DNA of 64,000 bases from Actinoplanes siamensis. GTDB lineage: Bacteria; Actinomycetota; Actinomycetes; Mycobacteriales; Micromonosporaceae. A program made the translations under genes and the position numbers. Position 1 is the stretch's first letter, and the number at the start of each line of letters is the position of its first letter. Below, one piece after another: positions 28,040 through 35,895 of the stretch. The stretch spans positions 1-64,000 of the forward strand of contig NZ_BOMW01000017.1 of assembly GCF_016862395.1 (NCBI RefSeq), read 5' to 3'. The notes under the pieces were generated by a model. The model worked only from the letters and a program-made list of their open reading frames with translations. It searched no databases and was not told the origin of the DNA.

Positions 28040-28132
28040 TCAACGACCAATTGATGCAGTTCAACTGCTGGTTGACAGCTATCCAGAATGTAGGTCTAGA
28101 CTCACAGACCGTACAACTCAACTGTCAGTTGA
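28040..28132 (-). promoter_or_regulatory. triple 15-bp operator of the XRE operon
   Basis: Three sites of the form TCAAC-N5-GTTGA: TCAACGACCAATTGA at 28040-28054 (one mismatch), TCAACTGCTGGTTGA at 28061-28075, and TCAACTGTCAGTTGA at 28118-28132, whose symmetry extends to 17 bp. Sites 1 and 2 are 21 bp apart, two helical turns. On the minus strand TTGTAC and TACATT, 18 bp apart, between sites 3 and 2 could be -35 and -10 elements. Binding would then block both promoter and early transcription. Confidence 0.78.
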
Positions 28133-28173
28133 GCCAGCACTACGTAGCGCCAGCTGACACCACCACGCAGCAT

Positions 28174-28205
28174 CAGTTCACACTGTGCGGTGCCAGTTCA
28201 CACTG
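28174..28205. repeat. 12-bp direct repeat upstream of the XRE operon
   Basis: CAGTTCACACTG occurs at 28174-28185 and again at 28194-28205, a 20-bp period. It sits 40 bp beyond the operators and could bind an activator. Function not shown. Confidence 0.55.
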
Positions 28206-28213
28206 CGCGACAA

Positions 28214-28252
28214 GACGATGGCCGGATGCCACGGGGGCATCCGGCCATCGTC
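28214..28252. terminator. 17-bp perfect hairpin
   Basis: GACGATGGCCGGATGCC, a 5-nt loop and its exact complement form a very stable stem about 175 bp beyond the stop of the leftward gene 28427-29020. It would insulate the XRE operon promoter region from read-through. The stretch 28253-28426 holds nothing else I can identify. Confidence 0.75.
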
Positions 28253-28426
28253 GTCGCCGAGGCGCCCGTCCGGCCACGGGGGAAGCCGGACGGACGCACC
28301 GTTATTGTGATTCCTCAATCTTTGTCCGTCAATGCCCGGGTCGCCGGTCAATCCGCGGAAGCCTCCTTCCCGCAGAAACGCCGCGCCCCGAGGAGGCCGC
28401 CGGGCCCGGGGCCGACATCGGCCGGG

Positions 28427-29020
28427 TCAGTGGCGCGCCGCCTCGGCGAACGGGGTGGCCAGCAGCGCCGGAGCGACCACGGACAGACCCGAACCATCGG
28501 CGAAGCGCAGGGCGAGCCACCCCTGCGGGTCGCCGGCCACGACGCCGCTCAGGACGGCCCGCGGGCACTGCCAGGCCACGGACAGCGGCGGCAGCGGGAC
28601 GGGCCCGGCCCGGCCGAACACGCGGCGGCCACCCGCCCGGATGCGGTCGAGCAGCCCGCGCGGCGGGGCCGGCGCCGGGGCCGTCGGCGCGCCGGAGACG
28701 AGGAGCAGCAGCAGGCGGGCGTCGGTCAGGGCGAGCGCCGCCGCCGTGGTGTGCTCCGGAAGGTGCCGGTCCAGACCGCCGGCAGTGCTGCCCGCCGGGC
28801 CGTCCAGCCCGCTGTGCGGGTCCGCCGGTGGTGTCGTGCCGCCGAGGCCCAGCAGGCCCTGCGGCGCGCCCTGCCACTGCGTGATCCGGGAGATCAGCGG
28901 CAGGTCGGAGGGCCGGGCCACCCAGAGGGCGGCGCGCAGCGCCTCACCGGGGTCCAGGTGCTCGCCGACCCGCAGCCGCAACTCTGCCTGCCGCCGCGCC
29001 ACCAGGCCGGAACCGTTCAT
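28427..29020 (-). CDS. protein of unknown function (family copy 2)
   Basis: A 197-residue soluble protein that shares two blocks with the gene at 17573-18067: HLDPGEALRAALWV near the N-terminus and LALRFADGSGLSVVAP near the C-terminus. Between them lies a Gly/Pro-rich variable segment and LALTDARLLLLLVSG, a strand similar to [18 protein letters not shown] in the other copy. ATG 29020 is used. No motif reveals a function. The pair suggests a family in which the two conserved blocks form one beta-rich fold. Confidence 0.75.
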   Translation of the reverse strand: MNGSGLVARRQAELRLRVGEHLDPGEALRAALWVARPSDLPLISRITQWQGAPQGLLGLGGTTPPADPHSGLDGPAGSTAGGLDRHLPEHTTAAALALTDARLLLLLVSGAPTAPAPAPPRGLLDRIRAGGRRVFGRAGPVPLPPLSVAWQCPRAVLSGVVAGDPQGWLALRFADGSGLSVVAPALLATPFAEAARH

Positions 29021-29259
29021 CGCGTTTCTCCCGCCCCGTCCGTGCCCACCGTGGGCCCGGCCGCTCCTTGCCCGGTCCGGATCACCGGACCCGAGTCGTA
29101 CCTCCACCTTTCCGGGTCGGGCAATCCGCGCGGCTCAAGTGTGCGACATGGCCCCGGCCCGCGCCGGGCAGGCGGCGGGGAGCACTCGCGCTCGGGATCC
29201 GGGGCCGGAAAAACCGCGGGCGGCGTCCTTCCGGACACCGCCCGCGGTTGCGCCAGGCG

Positions 29260-30459
29260 TCAGCCGTCGTAGCTGGCCTGCTCGACCGCGAACACGTTGC
29301 GGTGGCCGACCGGCTCCTGCAGCGACCAGAGCAGGTCCGGGTTGGTGGTGTCCTCCCAGTAGCTGATGCTCTCGCCGCCGCTGACCCAGCTGTACGAGGA
29401 GGGACCGGCGGCCGGCGTCCAGTAGTACAGCTTCTTGTCGCCCGAGGAGTTGAACCACCAGCGGTCGTTGTGCGAGGCCACTCCGTTCAGCTTGTACCAG
29501 GGCAGCTGCAGCGCCTCGGAGGCCGTGGTGCTGCCCGCGAACGTGGTGAGGCCCGGGGCGAAGGGGAAGCGGACCGCCCGGGGCGCCCGGTTCGGGTACG
29601 CGGTGCACCCGGACGAGCAGGTGTACTCGGCCATCACGATCGACGGGTCGGCCCGGTCCAGCGAGATCGACGACCAGGCCAGCGAGGTGCCCGACGTGGT
29701 GGCGGCGGTGATCGTGCCGACCTGCGGCAGCACGTACGCGTAGTTGTGCGCGTAGTAGGTCGTGTCGCTCTGCCGGCCGATCTGGTCGGCGGTGCCACCG
29801 GTGTTGGTCTTGAGGATCTTCGCCATGTTGAAGACCCGCATCCCGTGGCCGGTGTCCGCGACGTAGAGGTAGTCGCCGTACCAGGAGACGCCGCCAGCGT
29901 GGATCAGGACGTCCTTGAAGTTCGGCGCGGCGGTCGTCCCGGTCGGCTCGACCAGCAGAATCTTGCGGTACTTGTTCGGGTACGTGGCGTCCCAGTCGAC
30001 AAGCGTGATCCGGCTGCGCGAGGTGCCGCCGCCGCAACCGTCCTTGGTGTACCAGCTCACCAGGATCAGCTGGTGCCCGTCGTAGTTCCCGCTGTTCGCC
30101 GTGCCCACCGCGTCCCGGCTGGTGGTGATGCCCTGCGGGAAGTTCGCGCAGTCGTTCACGTCGGTGTCGTCGAACTGGAACCCGGTGCTGTAGCCGGCCA
30201 GGTTCAGCGAGTCGGTGATGCCCTGGCGGTCGTGGTTGGCGTTGTCCATCACGTCGGACACCGAGGCCGTGCCGAGCTTGCCGGCCAGTGCCGTGTTGAG
30301 CGCGTCGAACTTGGTGTAGTTGGCGCTGAGCGTGAACTGGCCGGCCGGCAGCGACGTCGGCGCCGAGGCCGCGAACGCCGGGCTGCCGGCGACCAGCGCC
30401 GCGGAGACGGTGAGCGTCAGCGCCACCGTCGCCCGCGGCAGTCGTACCCGTATGGACAT
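29260..30459 (-). CDS. exported protein of unknown function
   Basis: A 399-residue secreted protein. Its Sec signal ends near AFAAS, and ATG 30459 follows GAGGG. The mature part is rich in aromatic residues and beta-turn motifs. Blocks VSWYGDYLYVADTGHGMRVFNM, HNYAYVLPQVG and NDRWWFNSSGDKKLYYW suggest a propeller that binds a ligand at its centre. Four cysteines could form two disulfides. I do not recognise the family. It is transcribed alone. Confidence 0.82.
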   Translation of the reverse strand: MSIRVRLPRATVALTLTVSAALVAGSPAFAASAPTSLPAGQFTLSANYTKFDALNTALAGKLGTASVSDVMDNANHDRQGITDSLNLAGYSTGFQFDDTDVNDCANFPQGITTSRDAVGTANSGNYDGHQLILVSWYTKDGCGGGTSRSRITLVDWDATYPNKYRKILLVEPTGTTAAPNFKDVLIHAGGVSWYGDYLYVADTGHGMRVFNMAKILKTNTGGTADQIGRQSDTTYYAHNYAYVLPQVGTITAATTSGTSLAWSSISLDRADPSIVMAEYTCSSGCTAYPNRAPRAVRFPFAPGLTTFAGSTTASEALQLPWYKLNGVASHNDRWWFNSSGDKKLYYWTPAAGPSSYSWVSGGESISYWEDTTNPDLLWSLQEPVGHRNVFAVEQASYDG

Positions 30460-30556
30460 GTGTGGCCCTCGTGATCTGAATCAATATCGAGCGGCCACAA
30501 TACGCCCGTCCGGGGTCGCTGTTGGAATCAGGTTCACGTTCGCGGCACGACCGCGG

Positions 30557-31738
30557 TCAGGCCGGGAGGCGGACACCCAGCACCGGCACCGGTGTGGCCG
30601 GGACCGCCGTCCGGGCCGCCGGCGTGCGCACCTCGAACGCGATGCGCAGCAGGTCGCGCAGGGCGGCGGTGAAGTCACCGAAATACGGGTTGATCGAGAC
30701 AGTGAGCTGCGTCCCCGCGTCCGGCGTGGAGAACGAGTAGGAGCGGTAGCCGAAGATGCTGCCGGTGTGCCCCCACAGCGTCCGGCCGTCGGGCAGCGGC
30801 TCCTGATAGATGCCCAGGCCGTAGTTCAGCTCGCCGGCCGGATTCGCCAGCATCTCGGTGAGCTGCGCCGGGCGCAGCAGCCGCCCACCCAGCAGGGAGC
30901 GGTAGAACCGGTTGAGGTCCGCCGTGGTCGAGACGATCTCCCCGGCGGAGTACGCCATCGACGGGTTGAGATCGGTGAAGTCCAGCGGCACGATCTCGCC
31001 GTTCTCCTCGACCCCCTCGTAGCCGTGCGCGTGCGGCCCGTCGATCGTGACGTCGGTGCCGGGCACCTCGGTGCCGTGCAGCCGGAGCGGCCGCAGGATG
31101 CGCCGCTCGATCTCCGTGCCGTAGGCGTGCCCGGTGACCCGGCGCACGATCAGGCCGAGCAGCACATAGTTGGTGTTGGAGTACTTCCAGGAGGTGCCCG
31201 GCTCGAACACCGGTGGCCGCCCGGCGGCGAGTGCCACCAGATTCTCCGGCCGGAAGGTGCGGTACCGGACGTTGAGGACGTCCTCGACGGTCGCGAACAG
31301 GATGTCGGTGTAGTCGGGGATCCCGCTGGTGTGCTGCAGGAGGTTGCGGATCCTGATCCGCTCGCCGCCGGGGATCGCGCCCGGCAGCCATCGCTGCACC
31401 GGGTCGTCGAGGCGCAGCCGCCGCTCGGCGGCCAGCTGGAGCACCACGGTGGCCACGAAGGTCTTGGTGATGCTGCCGACCCGGAACTGCCCGCCGGCCA
31501 CCGGCCGGCCCGGGCGTCCCAGTTCCCGTACCCCGCTCGACGAACGCCAACTCCCGGCCGGACTGTCCACCCTGGCCAGCGCGGCAGTGGCCCCGGTGGT
31601 GACGATCCGGTCCAACGCGTCCTGCAATGCGGCCCGGTCCAGCCCACCGGGCGAGGCCACGGCCGGTGACGCGGCCCCGGCGCCGGCCACGAAAGCGGCG
31701 GCGGCCGAGCCGGCCAGAACGGATCGACGGCTAGGCAT
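30557..31738 (-). CDS. exported serine hydrolase (DD-peptidase/beta-lactamase fold)
   Basis: A 393-residue enzyme of the S12 penicillin-recognising family. The N-terminus PSRRSVLAG with a following hydrophobic run is a twin-arginine signal. The catalytic motifs are SITK (Ser and Lys, near residue 89), YSNTNY (YxN) and GHTGSIFGY (HxG). The fold is shared by D-alanyl-D-alanine carboxypeptidases, class C beta-lactamases and esterases, and the sequence alone does not choose among them. Start ATG 31738 follows GGGGGGAG. Confidence 0.9.
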   Translation of the reverse strand: MPSRRSVLAGSAAAAFVAGAGAASPAVASPGGLDRAALQDALDRIVTTGATAALARVDSPAGSWRSSSGVRELGRPGRPVAGGQFRVGSITKTFVATVVLQLAAERRLRLDDPVQRWLPGAIPGGERIRIRNLLQHTSGIPDYTDILFATVEDVLNVRYRTFRPENLVALAAGRPPVFEPGTSWKYSNTNYVLLGLIVRRVTGHAYGTEIERRILRPLRLHGTEVPGTDVTIDGPHAHGYEGVEENGEIVPLDFTDLNPSMAYSAGEIVSTTADLNRFYRSLLGGRLLRPAQLTEMLANPAGELNYGLGIYQEPLPDGRTLWGHTGSIFGYRSYSFSTPDAGTQLTVSINPYFGDFTAALRDLLRIAFEVRTPAARTAVPATPVPVLGVRLPA

Positions 31739-31897
31739 AGTGCGTCTCCCCCCAAGTGACGGTCACGCGGCCGACGCTGCCAGCTTCAACGAAATCGGTC
31801 AATCCGTTTGCCGCCCTGGTCGCTCCCCTACGGGTGGTCCCGCATTCCCGCCCGGTCAGCTGGGACTCATCGCCCCTACCGGCGTCCCGCAGCCACC

Positions 31898-31930
31898 ATG
31901 AGCCCCAGCCCGGCCGGGGCTGGGGCTCAT
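31898..31930. terminator. 13-bp perfect hairpin in front of the TetR remnant
   Basis: ATGAGCCCCAGCC and GGCTGGGGCTCAT form perfect arms around a 7-nt GC loop. It looks like a terminator and lies directly against the first recognisable codons of the truncated TetR gene. Confidence 0.7.
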
Positions 31931-32380
31931 GCCGCGGAAGCGGACCTGGTGCTCACCTACCTGCGCGAAGTGCACCGGATGGAGCGCGGCGCGATCGAGG
32001 CGGCCGTCGCGGCCCATCCCACGCCGGCAGACGCCCTGCTGGCCGTCGCCGGAATCATCGCGCGGAACATCCAGTCGCCCGGGTTCCGCGGCTGCGCGTT
32101 CCTCAACGCCGCCGCGGAGTACCCGGACAGCGGCCACCCCGTGCACCAGCAGATCCTCACCCACCGCCAGTGGTTCCTGGACACCCTGCGCACGCTGCTG
32201 GCGCAGCTCGGGGAGGGCTCGCCGGACGACGCCGCCCGCCACTACGTGATGCTGCGCGACGGCGCCATGGCGTCCGGCTGCCTGTTCGATCCCGCGCTGG
32301 TGGCCGACACGTTCCTGCGAGGCGTCGAGGGACTCGTCCGGATCCACGCCGGGCGCGAGCCGGCCTCCTCCGCGACGTAG
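31931..32380 (+). pseudogene. TetR-family gene lacking its DNA-binding domain
   Basis: The reading frame encodes a clear TetR C-terminal domain: DLVLTYLREVHRMERGAIEAAV, then SPGFRGCAFLNAAAEYPDSGHPVHQQ. In intact relatives this directly follows the HTH that ends in a YFGSKE-type motif; here the HTH is missing and the upstream frame is unrelated Pro/Ser-rich sequence across a strong hairpin. No upstream HTH was found in any frame. It is most simply a decayed regulator truncated by a deletion. The alternative, a functional HTH-less ligand-binding protein starting at the ATG 31898, is less likely because that ATG lies inside the hairpin. Confidence 0.72.
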
Positions 32381-32497
32381 CCGGGCACCGCGCGTCGCCG
32401 AAGGTGAGGGGATCGGCGGCCGGACCGGGACGAGCCGTTCGCCGCCGGACGTCGAACGCCGGCAGGTGGCCGGTCCGCCGGCGCTCGACACCCGGAA

Positions 32498-32541
32498 GCC
32501 GCCGTAGCGGTTCCCGCTCCGGGCCGCCGTAGCGGTTCCCG
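32498..32541 (+). repeat. 19-bp direct repeat
   Basis: GCCGCCGTAGCGGTTCCCG occurs twice (32498-32516 and 32523-32541), a 25-bp period. It lies in a 221-bp gap with no gene. Confidence 0.75.
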
Positions 32542-32560
32542 ATGGGGAACGCCGCGAAGG

Positions 32561-32597
32561 CCGCCGGCAGGAGTGCGGCGCGCGCGCCTGCCGGCGG
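32561..32597 (-). terminator. hairpin after the peptidase gene
   Basis: CCGCCGGCAGG and CCTGCCGGCGG form 11-bp perfect arms directly after the stop of the leftward CocE-type gene. Confidence 0.65.
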
Positions 32598-32601
32598 GCT
32601 C

Positions 32602-34404
32602 TCAGTGCTGGTTGCGCGGGGTGAGCGGGAAGGTGCCCGCGCCGACGCCGGTCAGCGTCCGGGTGTACTGGCTCAGGTAGGTGTCCAGGAACGGCGACCG
32701 GTCACCCTGGGTCGGCACGTCGAACCGGGGGTTCTGCAGCGCGAGGCCCAGCCGCGCCCGGCTGACCGCGATGGTGTTGCCGCTGGGGGTGTCGAGCCAG
32801 CTTCCGCTGCCGATCGTGCCGATCTGGACGCCGAGCTGATGCCCCACCTCGAAGGTCCAGTCGGTGGACTTCAGGTCGAACGCGACCCGGCCGGCCCGTT
32901 CGATCAGCGCCACGTTCTCGTCGAACATCACAGCGGTCCCGTCCGGGGCGACGTCCCAGAGCCGCACCATGACGTTGCCGGACGCGCCGGCGGTCAGCGT
33001 GATCCGCGGGGTGGCGGTGATCCGCACCCGGGACGTCGCCGGCGTGGACCAGCTGAAGTAGCTGTGCACGTCACCGGCTGCCGCGGCGAGACCCTTGCGG
33101 ACGGCCGGGGCGGGATCCGTGTAGTGCTCCATGTCCTGCTGCCGGTCGCCGGACGCGACCGGGGCGGCCAGGGTGGAGGCCACGCCGTCGTCGACGTACC
33201 GCCCGTCCGGCAGGCTCGCGGTGGTGTACGACGAGGGCGTCGGCCAGGTCGGCTGCGCCCGCCACGCGCCGGTGTTGTCCTCGACGGCGAAGGCCGGATC
33301 GCGCACCTCCGGCCGGTCACCCTTCAGGTAGCGGTCGTAGAAGCGCATCACCTCGTCGAAGAAGCCGGCGCGGCCCTGCAGCAGCTGGCCCGCGCCGTTC
33401 GTCTCGTTGCCGCGCACGTGCTCCCACTGCCCCAGCCAGCCGCGCTCGACGCCGTGGTGGTTCCCGAGATACTCCTCCATGTCCTCGGGCTTGGTGTTGT
33501 TCTCGATGAAGCCCTGGGTGACGAAGAGCGGGGTGCTCGTGCCCTTCGCCCGCGCCGCGAGGTCGCGGGCGCGCCAGTAGGCGGAGCCGAGGTCGGGATT
33601 GTTGTTGTTGGTGAGGTTGTCGGAGAGGCACTCGGGGTGGCTCGCCTCGTAGTCGGCGTTCGCCTTGTACCTGTCGGTGTCGTCGGCCAGCGGCGCGATC
33701 GTGGCGATGCTGTTGTACGCGTTCGGCGTGCCGGTCACGTTGGGCCGCGGAACCTCGTTGCTGAACAGGTAGTTGTACATGTTCCACACCGGCTCCTGGG
33801 CCACCACGGCCTTCAGCGCGCCGAGGCGGAGGTTGTTGCCGACCAGGCCGGTCACCGCGTCGTACGACTTGCCGTACATGCCGACCTTGCCGGTCGACCA
33901 CGGCCGGCTCGCCGCCCACTGGACAGCGGCCTTGACGTCGGCCTGCTCGCCCGGCCCCACCCAGTCGAGGCAGCCGGTGCTCCCGCCGAAGCCGCGCAGG
34001 TCGACCATGACGTAGGTGTAGCCGCGGTCGAACAGGTCGGTGCCGCTGGTGAAGTCCGCGAACCGGCTGGACGGGCCGGTCCGGGTCCACCCCTCCGGCC
34101 CGGTCTGGCCCGCGTGGCCGAAGTAGGGGCCGATTGCCAGGATGACCGGCGTCTTGGCGCCGGGTGGCAGGTTGGCCGGCCGGAGGACGTCGGCGTGGAG
34201 TTCCACGCCGCTGTGGTCGGCGGACGGGAAGTACGCCTCGGTCCACACCGCGCCCTCCGGCACGCGCGGATTCTGCTCGTGGGTGACGCCCGTCGGGGCC
34301 GGTGCCGGCGACGCGGCGGCGGCGGTGGCCGTGCCGCTCGCCGCCAGAGCCGCCACCGTGACCAGCGCGCCGGCGGCGGCCGCTGTCCGTCTGCGTATGC
34401 TCAT
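32602..34404 (-). CDS. exported CocE/NonD-type (X-Pro dipeptidyl-peptidase-like) hydrolase
   Basis: A 600-residue secreted alpha/beta hydrolase. ATG 34404 begins a Sec signal (TAAAAGALVTVAALAASGTATA). The S15-like catalytic domain has VDLRGFGGSTGCLDW and the nucleophile elbow in VGMYGKSYDA, and the C-terminal beta-jellyroll ends with SRARLGLALQNPRFD. This two-domain layout is that of X-Pro dipeptidyl-peptidases and cocaine-esterase-like acylases, so it may cut Xaa-Pro dipeptides or esters outside the cell. It is divergent from the polysaccharide deacetylase across 250 bp. Confidence 0.9.
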   Translation of the reverse strand: MSIRRRTAAAAGALVTVAALAASGTATAAAASPAPAPTGVTHEQNPRVPEGAVWTEAYFPSADHSGVELHADVLRPANLPPGAKTPVILAIGPYFGHAGQTGPEGWTRTGPSSRFADFTSGTDLFDRGYTYVMVDLRGFGGSTGCLDWVGPGEQADVKAAVQWAASRPWSTGKVGMYGKSYDAVTGLVGNNLRLGALKAVVAQEPVWNMYNYLFSNEVPRPNVTGTPNAYNSIATIAPLADDTDRYKANADYEASHPECLSDNLTNNNNPDLGSAYWRARDLAARAKGTSTPLFVTQGFIENNTKPEDMEEYLGNHHGVERGWLGQWEHVRGNETNGAGQLLQGRAGFFDEVMRFYDRYLKGDRPEVRDPAFAVEDNTGAWRAQPTWPTPSSYTTASLPDGRYVDDGVASTLAAPVASGDRQQDMEHYTDPAPAVRKGLAAAAGDVHSYFSWSTPATSRVRITATPRITLTAGASGNVMVRLWDVAPDGTAVMFDENVALIERAGRVAFDLKSTDWTFEVGHQLGVQIGTIGSGSWLDTPSGNTIAVSRARLGLALQNPRFDVPTQGDRSPFLDTYLSQYTRTLTGVGAGTFPLTPRNQH

Positions 34405-34593
34405 CTGACCTCTCCAGCGATAGAGCAGTGTCTCTGCAAGCCTTGACGCTAGCGTGCCCGCGTCCGGTGTGGACAGCGTGGGTCCACGATGGACGGCCGA
34501 CCACCCACGTCCGGGCCGGTCGCGGACCGCGCCGGCACGGTCACCGGTTCGTCCTGCTGAAGAGCGGAAATTGATCGACAAAAATCATCCTTT

Positions 34594-34609
34594 CGGTCGA
34601 TATTGACCG
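34594..34609. promoter_or_regulatory. inverted repeat in the divergent promoter region
   Basis: CGGTC-6 nt-GACCG lies 46 bp before the deacetylase start, in an A/T-richer patch. It is short, so an operator role is only suggested. Confidence 0.35.
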
Positions 34610-34654
34610 GGAGTGCTAACCTCGCCCGCTGGCGACCGCGAGCGGGAGGTTTTG

Positions 34655-35809
34655 ATGTCCGAGGAGTCCACCGGCGGGACCCCGCCCGAGGAGGCCACAA
34701 TCGCGCTGCCCGCCGGCACGGGAGCGGGCGAGGCCACCGCGCCGATCCGGCCCGGCAACCCGGACGACGAGCCGACCGTGGCGATGTCCGCGAACGCCCC
34801 GGCCGACGAACCCACGGTGGCGATGCCCGCAGACGCCCCAGCCGAAGAAGCCACAGTGGCGATGCCCGCAGACACCCCGGCCGAAGAAGCCACAGTGGCG
34901 ATGCGGCCCGCCGCCGCGCCGGTCCCGGAGCGGCCCGTCCAGTCGCCCTCGGAGCCAGTGGAGACGGCCACTTCGGAGTCCGGTTCCGGCGGCTTCGTCC
35001 TGAGTCGACGGCGACTGCTCCTCGGACTGTCCGGGGTGGCCGGGGTGGCGGTGGCGGCGACGGCCGTCGCCGTCCGTTCCGCGTCCAGCGGGTCCGGGGA
35101 GGACGCCTCCCGGCCCACCCCGGCCCAGCCCGTGGTGGTCACCTCCCGGGCTCCCGAGAGCACGGCCGTCAGCAAGGCCCCGGCCCCGGTCCAGCGCCGC
35201 CCGATCTCCACTCTCGCGGACTACGCGAAGGCCACCGGCGGTCCGGCGTTCCCCACCGACGCGGTCGCGCTGACCATCGACGACGGCCCGCACCCGGTCT
35301 GGACGCCGAAGATCCTCAAGCTGCTGGACAAGTACCAGGTCCCGGCGATGTTCTGCATGATCGGCAACCAGGTCCTCGGCCACGAGGACGTCGCCCGGAT
35401 GGTCACCCGCTCCGGCCACCAGCTCGCCAACCACACCTGGAGCCACCCCACCGAGCTGGGCGGCAAGTCGCGGAAGGTGGCCCAGGCCGAGATCCACAAG
35501 GCACAGACCAAGATCAGCAAGACGACGGGGTACGAACCCCGGCTGTTCCGCTCGCCCGGCGGTGACTGGTCCCCCCAGCTGCTGTGGGCCGTCGCCCAGG
35601 CCGGACTGCTCCCCCTGGACTGGAGCAACGACCCCCGCGACTGGTCCCAGCCCGGCGCCAGCAAGATCGAGCACCGGATGCTGGCCGCGCAACCGGGCCA
35701 GATCCTGCTCTGCCACGACGGGGGCGGCGACCGCTCGCAGACCTACCAGGCCCTCAGCGTCGTCATCCCGGCTCTCCAGGCCCGCGGACTCCGATTCGTC
35801 GCGCTCTGA
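34655..35809 (+). CDS. membrane-anchored polysaccharide deacetylase with Thr-repeat cytoplasmic tail
   Basis: A 384-residue protein; ATG 34655 follows GGGAGG. Residues 1-115 form an acidic, disordered tail with a 13-residue repeat of the type DEPTVAMPADAPA; the repeat threonines are 41, 54, 67 and 80, with a related one at 15. A basic SRRRLLLGL and one membrane helix (121-143) follow, so the tail is inside and the enzyme outside. The NodB domain has all five motifs: TIDDGP, HTWSH, RSPGGD, LDWSND and ILLCHDG. It should remove acetyl groups from peptidoglycan or chitin-type sugars. The tail looks like a target for Ser/Thr kinases and FHA domains. Confidence 0.92.
   Translation: MSEESTGGTPPEEATIALPAGTGAGEATAPIRPGNPDDEPTVAMSANAPADEPTVAMPADAPAEEATVAMPADTPAEEATVAMRPAAAPVPERPVQSPSEPVETATSESGSGGFVLSRRRLLLGLSGVAGVAVAATAVAVRSASSGSGEDASRPTPAQPVVVTSRAPESTAVSKAPAPVQRRPISTLADYAKATGGPAFPTDAVALTIDDGPHPVWTPKILKLLDKYQVPAMFCMIGNQVLGHEDVARMVTRSGHQLANHTWSHPTELGGKSRKVAQAEIHKAQTKISKTTGYEPRLFRSPGGDWSPQLLWAVAQAGLLPLDWSNDPRDWSQPGASKIEHRMLAAQPGQILLCHDGGGDRSQTYQALSVVIPALQARGLRFVAL
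34763..34918 (+). repeat. 39-bp tandem repeat in the deacetylase tail
   Basis: Four units of 39 bp (one slightly longer at the end) encode the 13-residue repeats. Units two to four are close at DNA level, including the shared GCCACAGTGGCGATG, which indicates recent expansion. Confidence 0.8.
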
Positions 35810-35895
35810 TCCGGCCTGCCCACGCCGGCCCACCCAGGTAGCCGACCCGGCCGGCGCACCCGGCCGATCCGTCCACGTCGGACCACCGAGCCGGC

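Noticed and set aside
33860..33880. Loss of the catalytic site in the CocE-type hydrolase because GKSYD differs from GxSYxG
   Set aside because: The serine and its turn are intact, and Asp after Tyr is a tolerated variant in this group as far as I recall.
34402..34655. A riboswitch or attenuator in front of the deacetylase
   Set aside because: The leader has only one short inverted repeat and no conserved riboswitch-like core.
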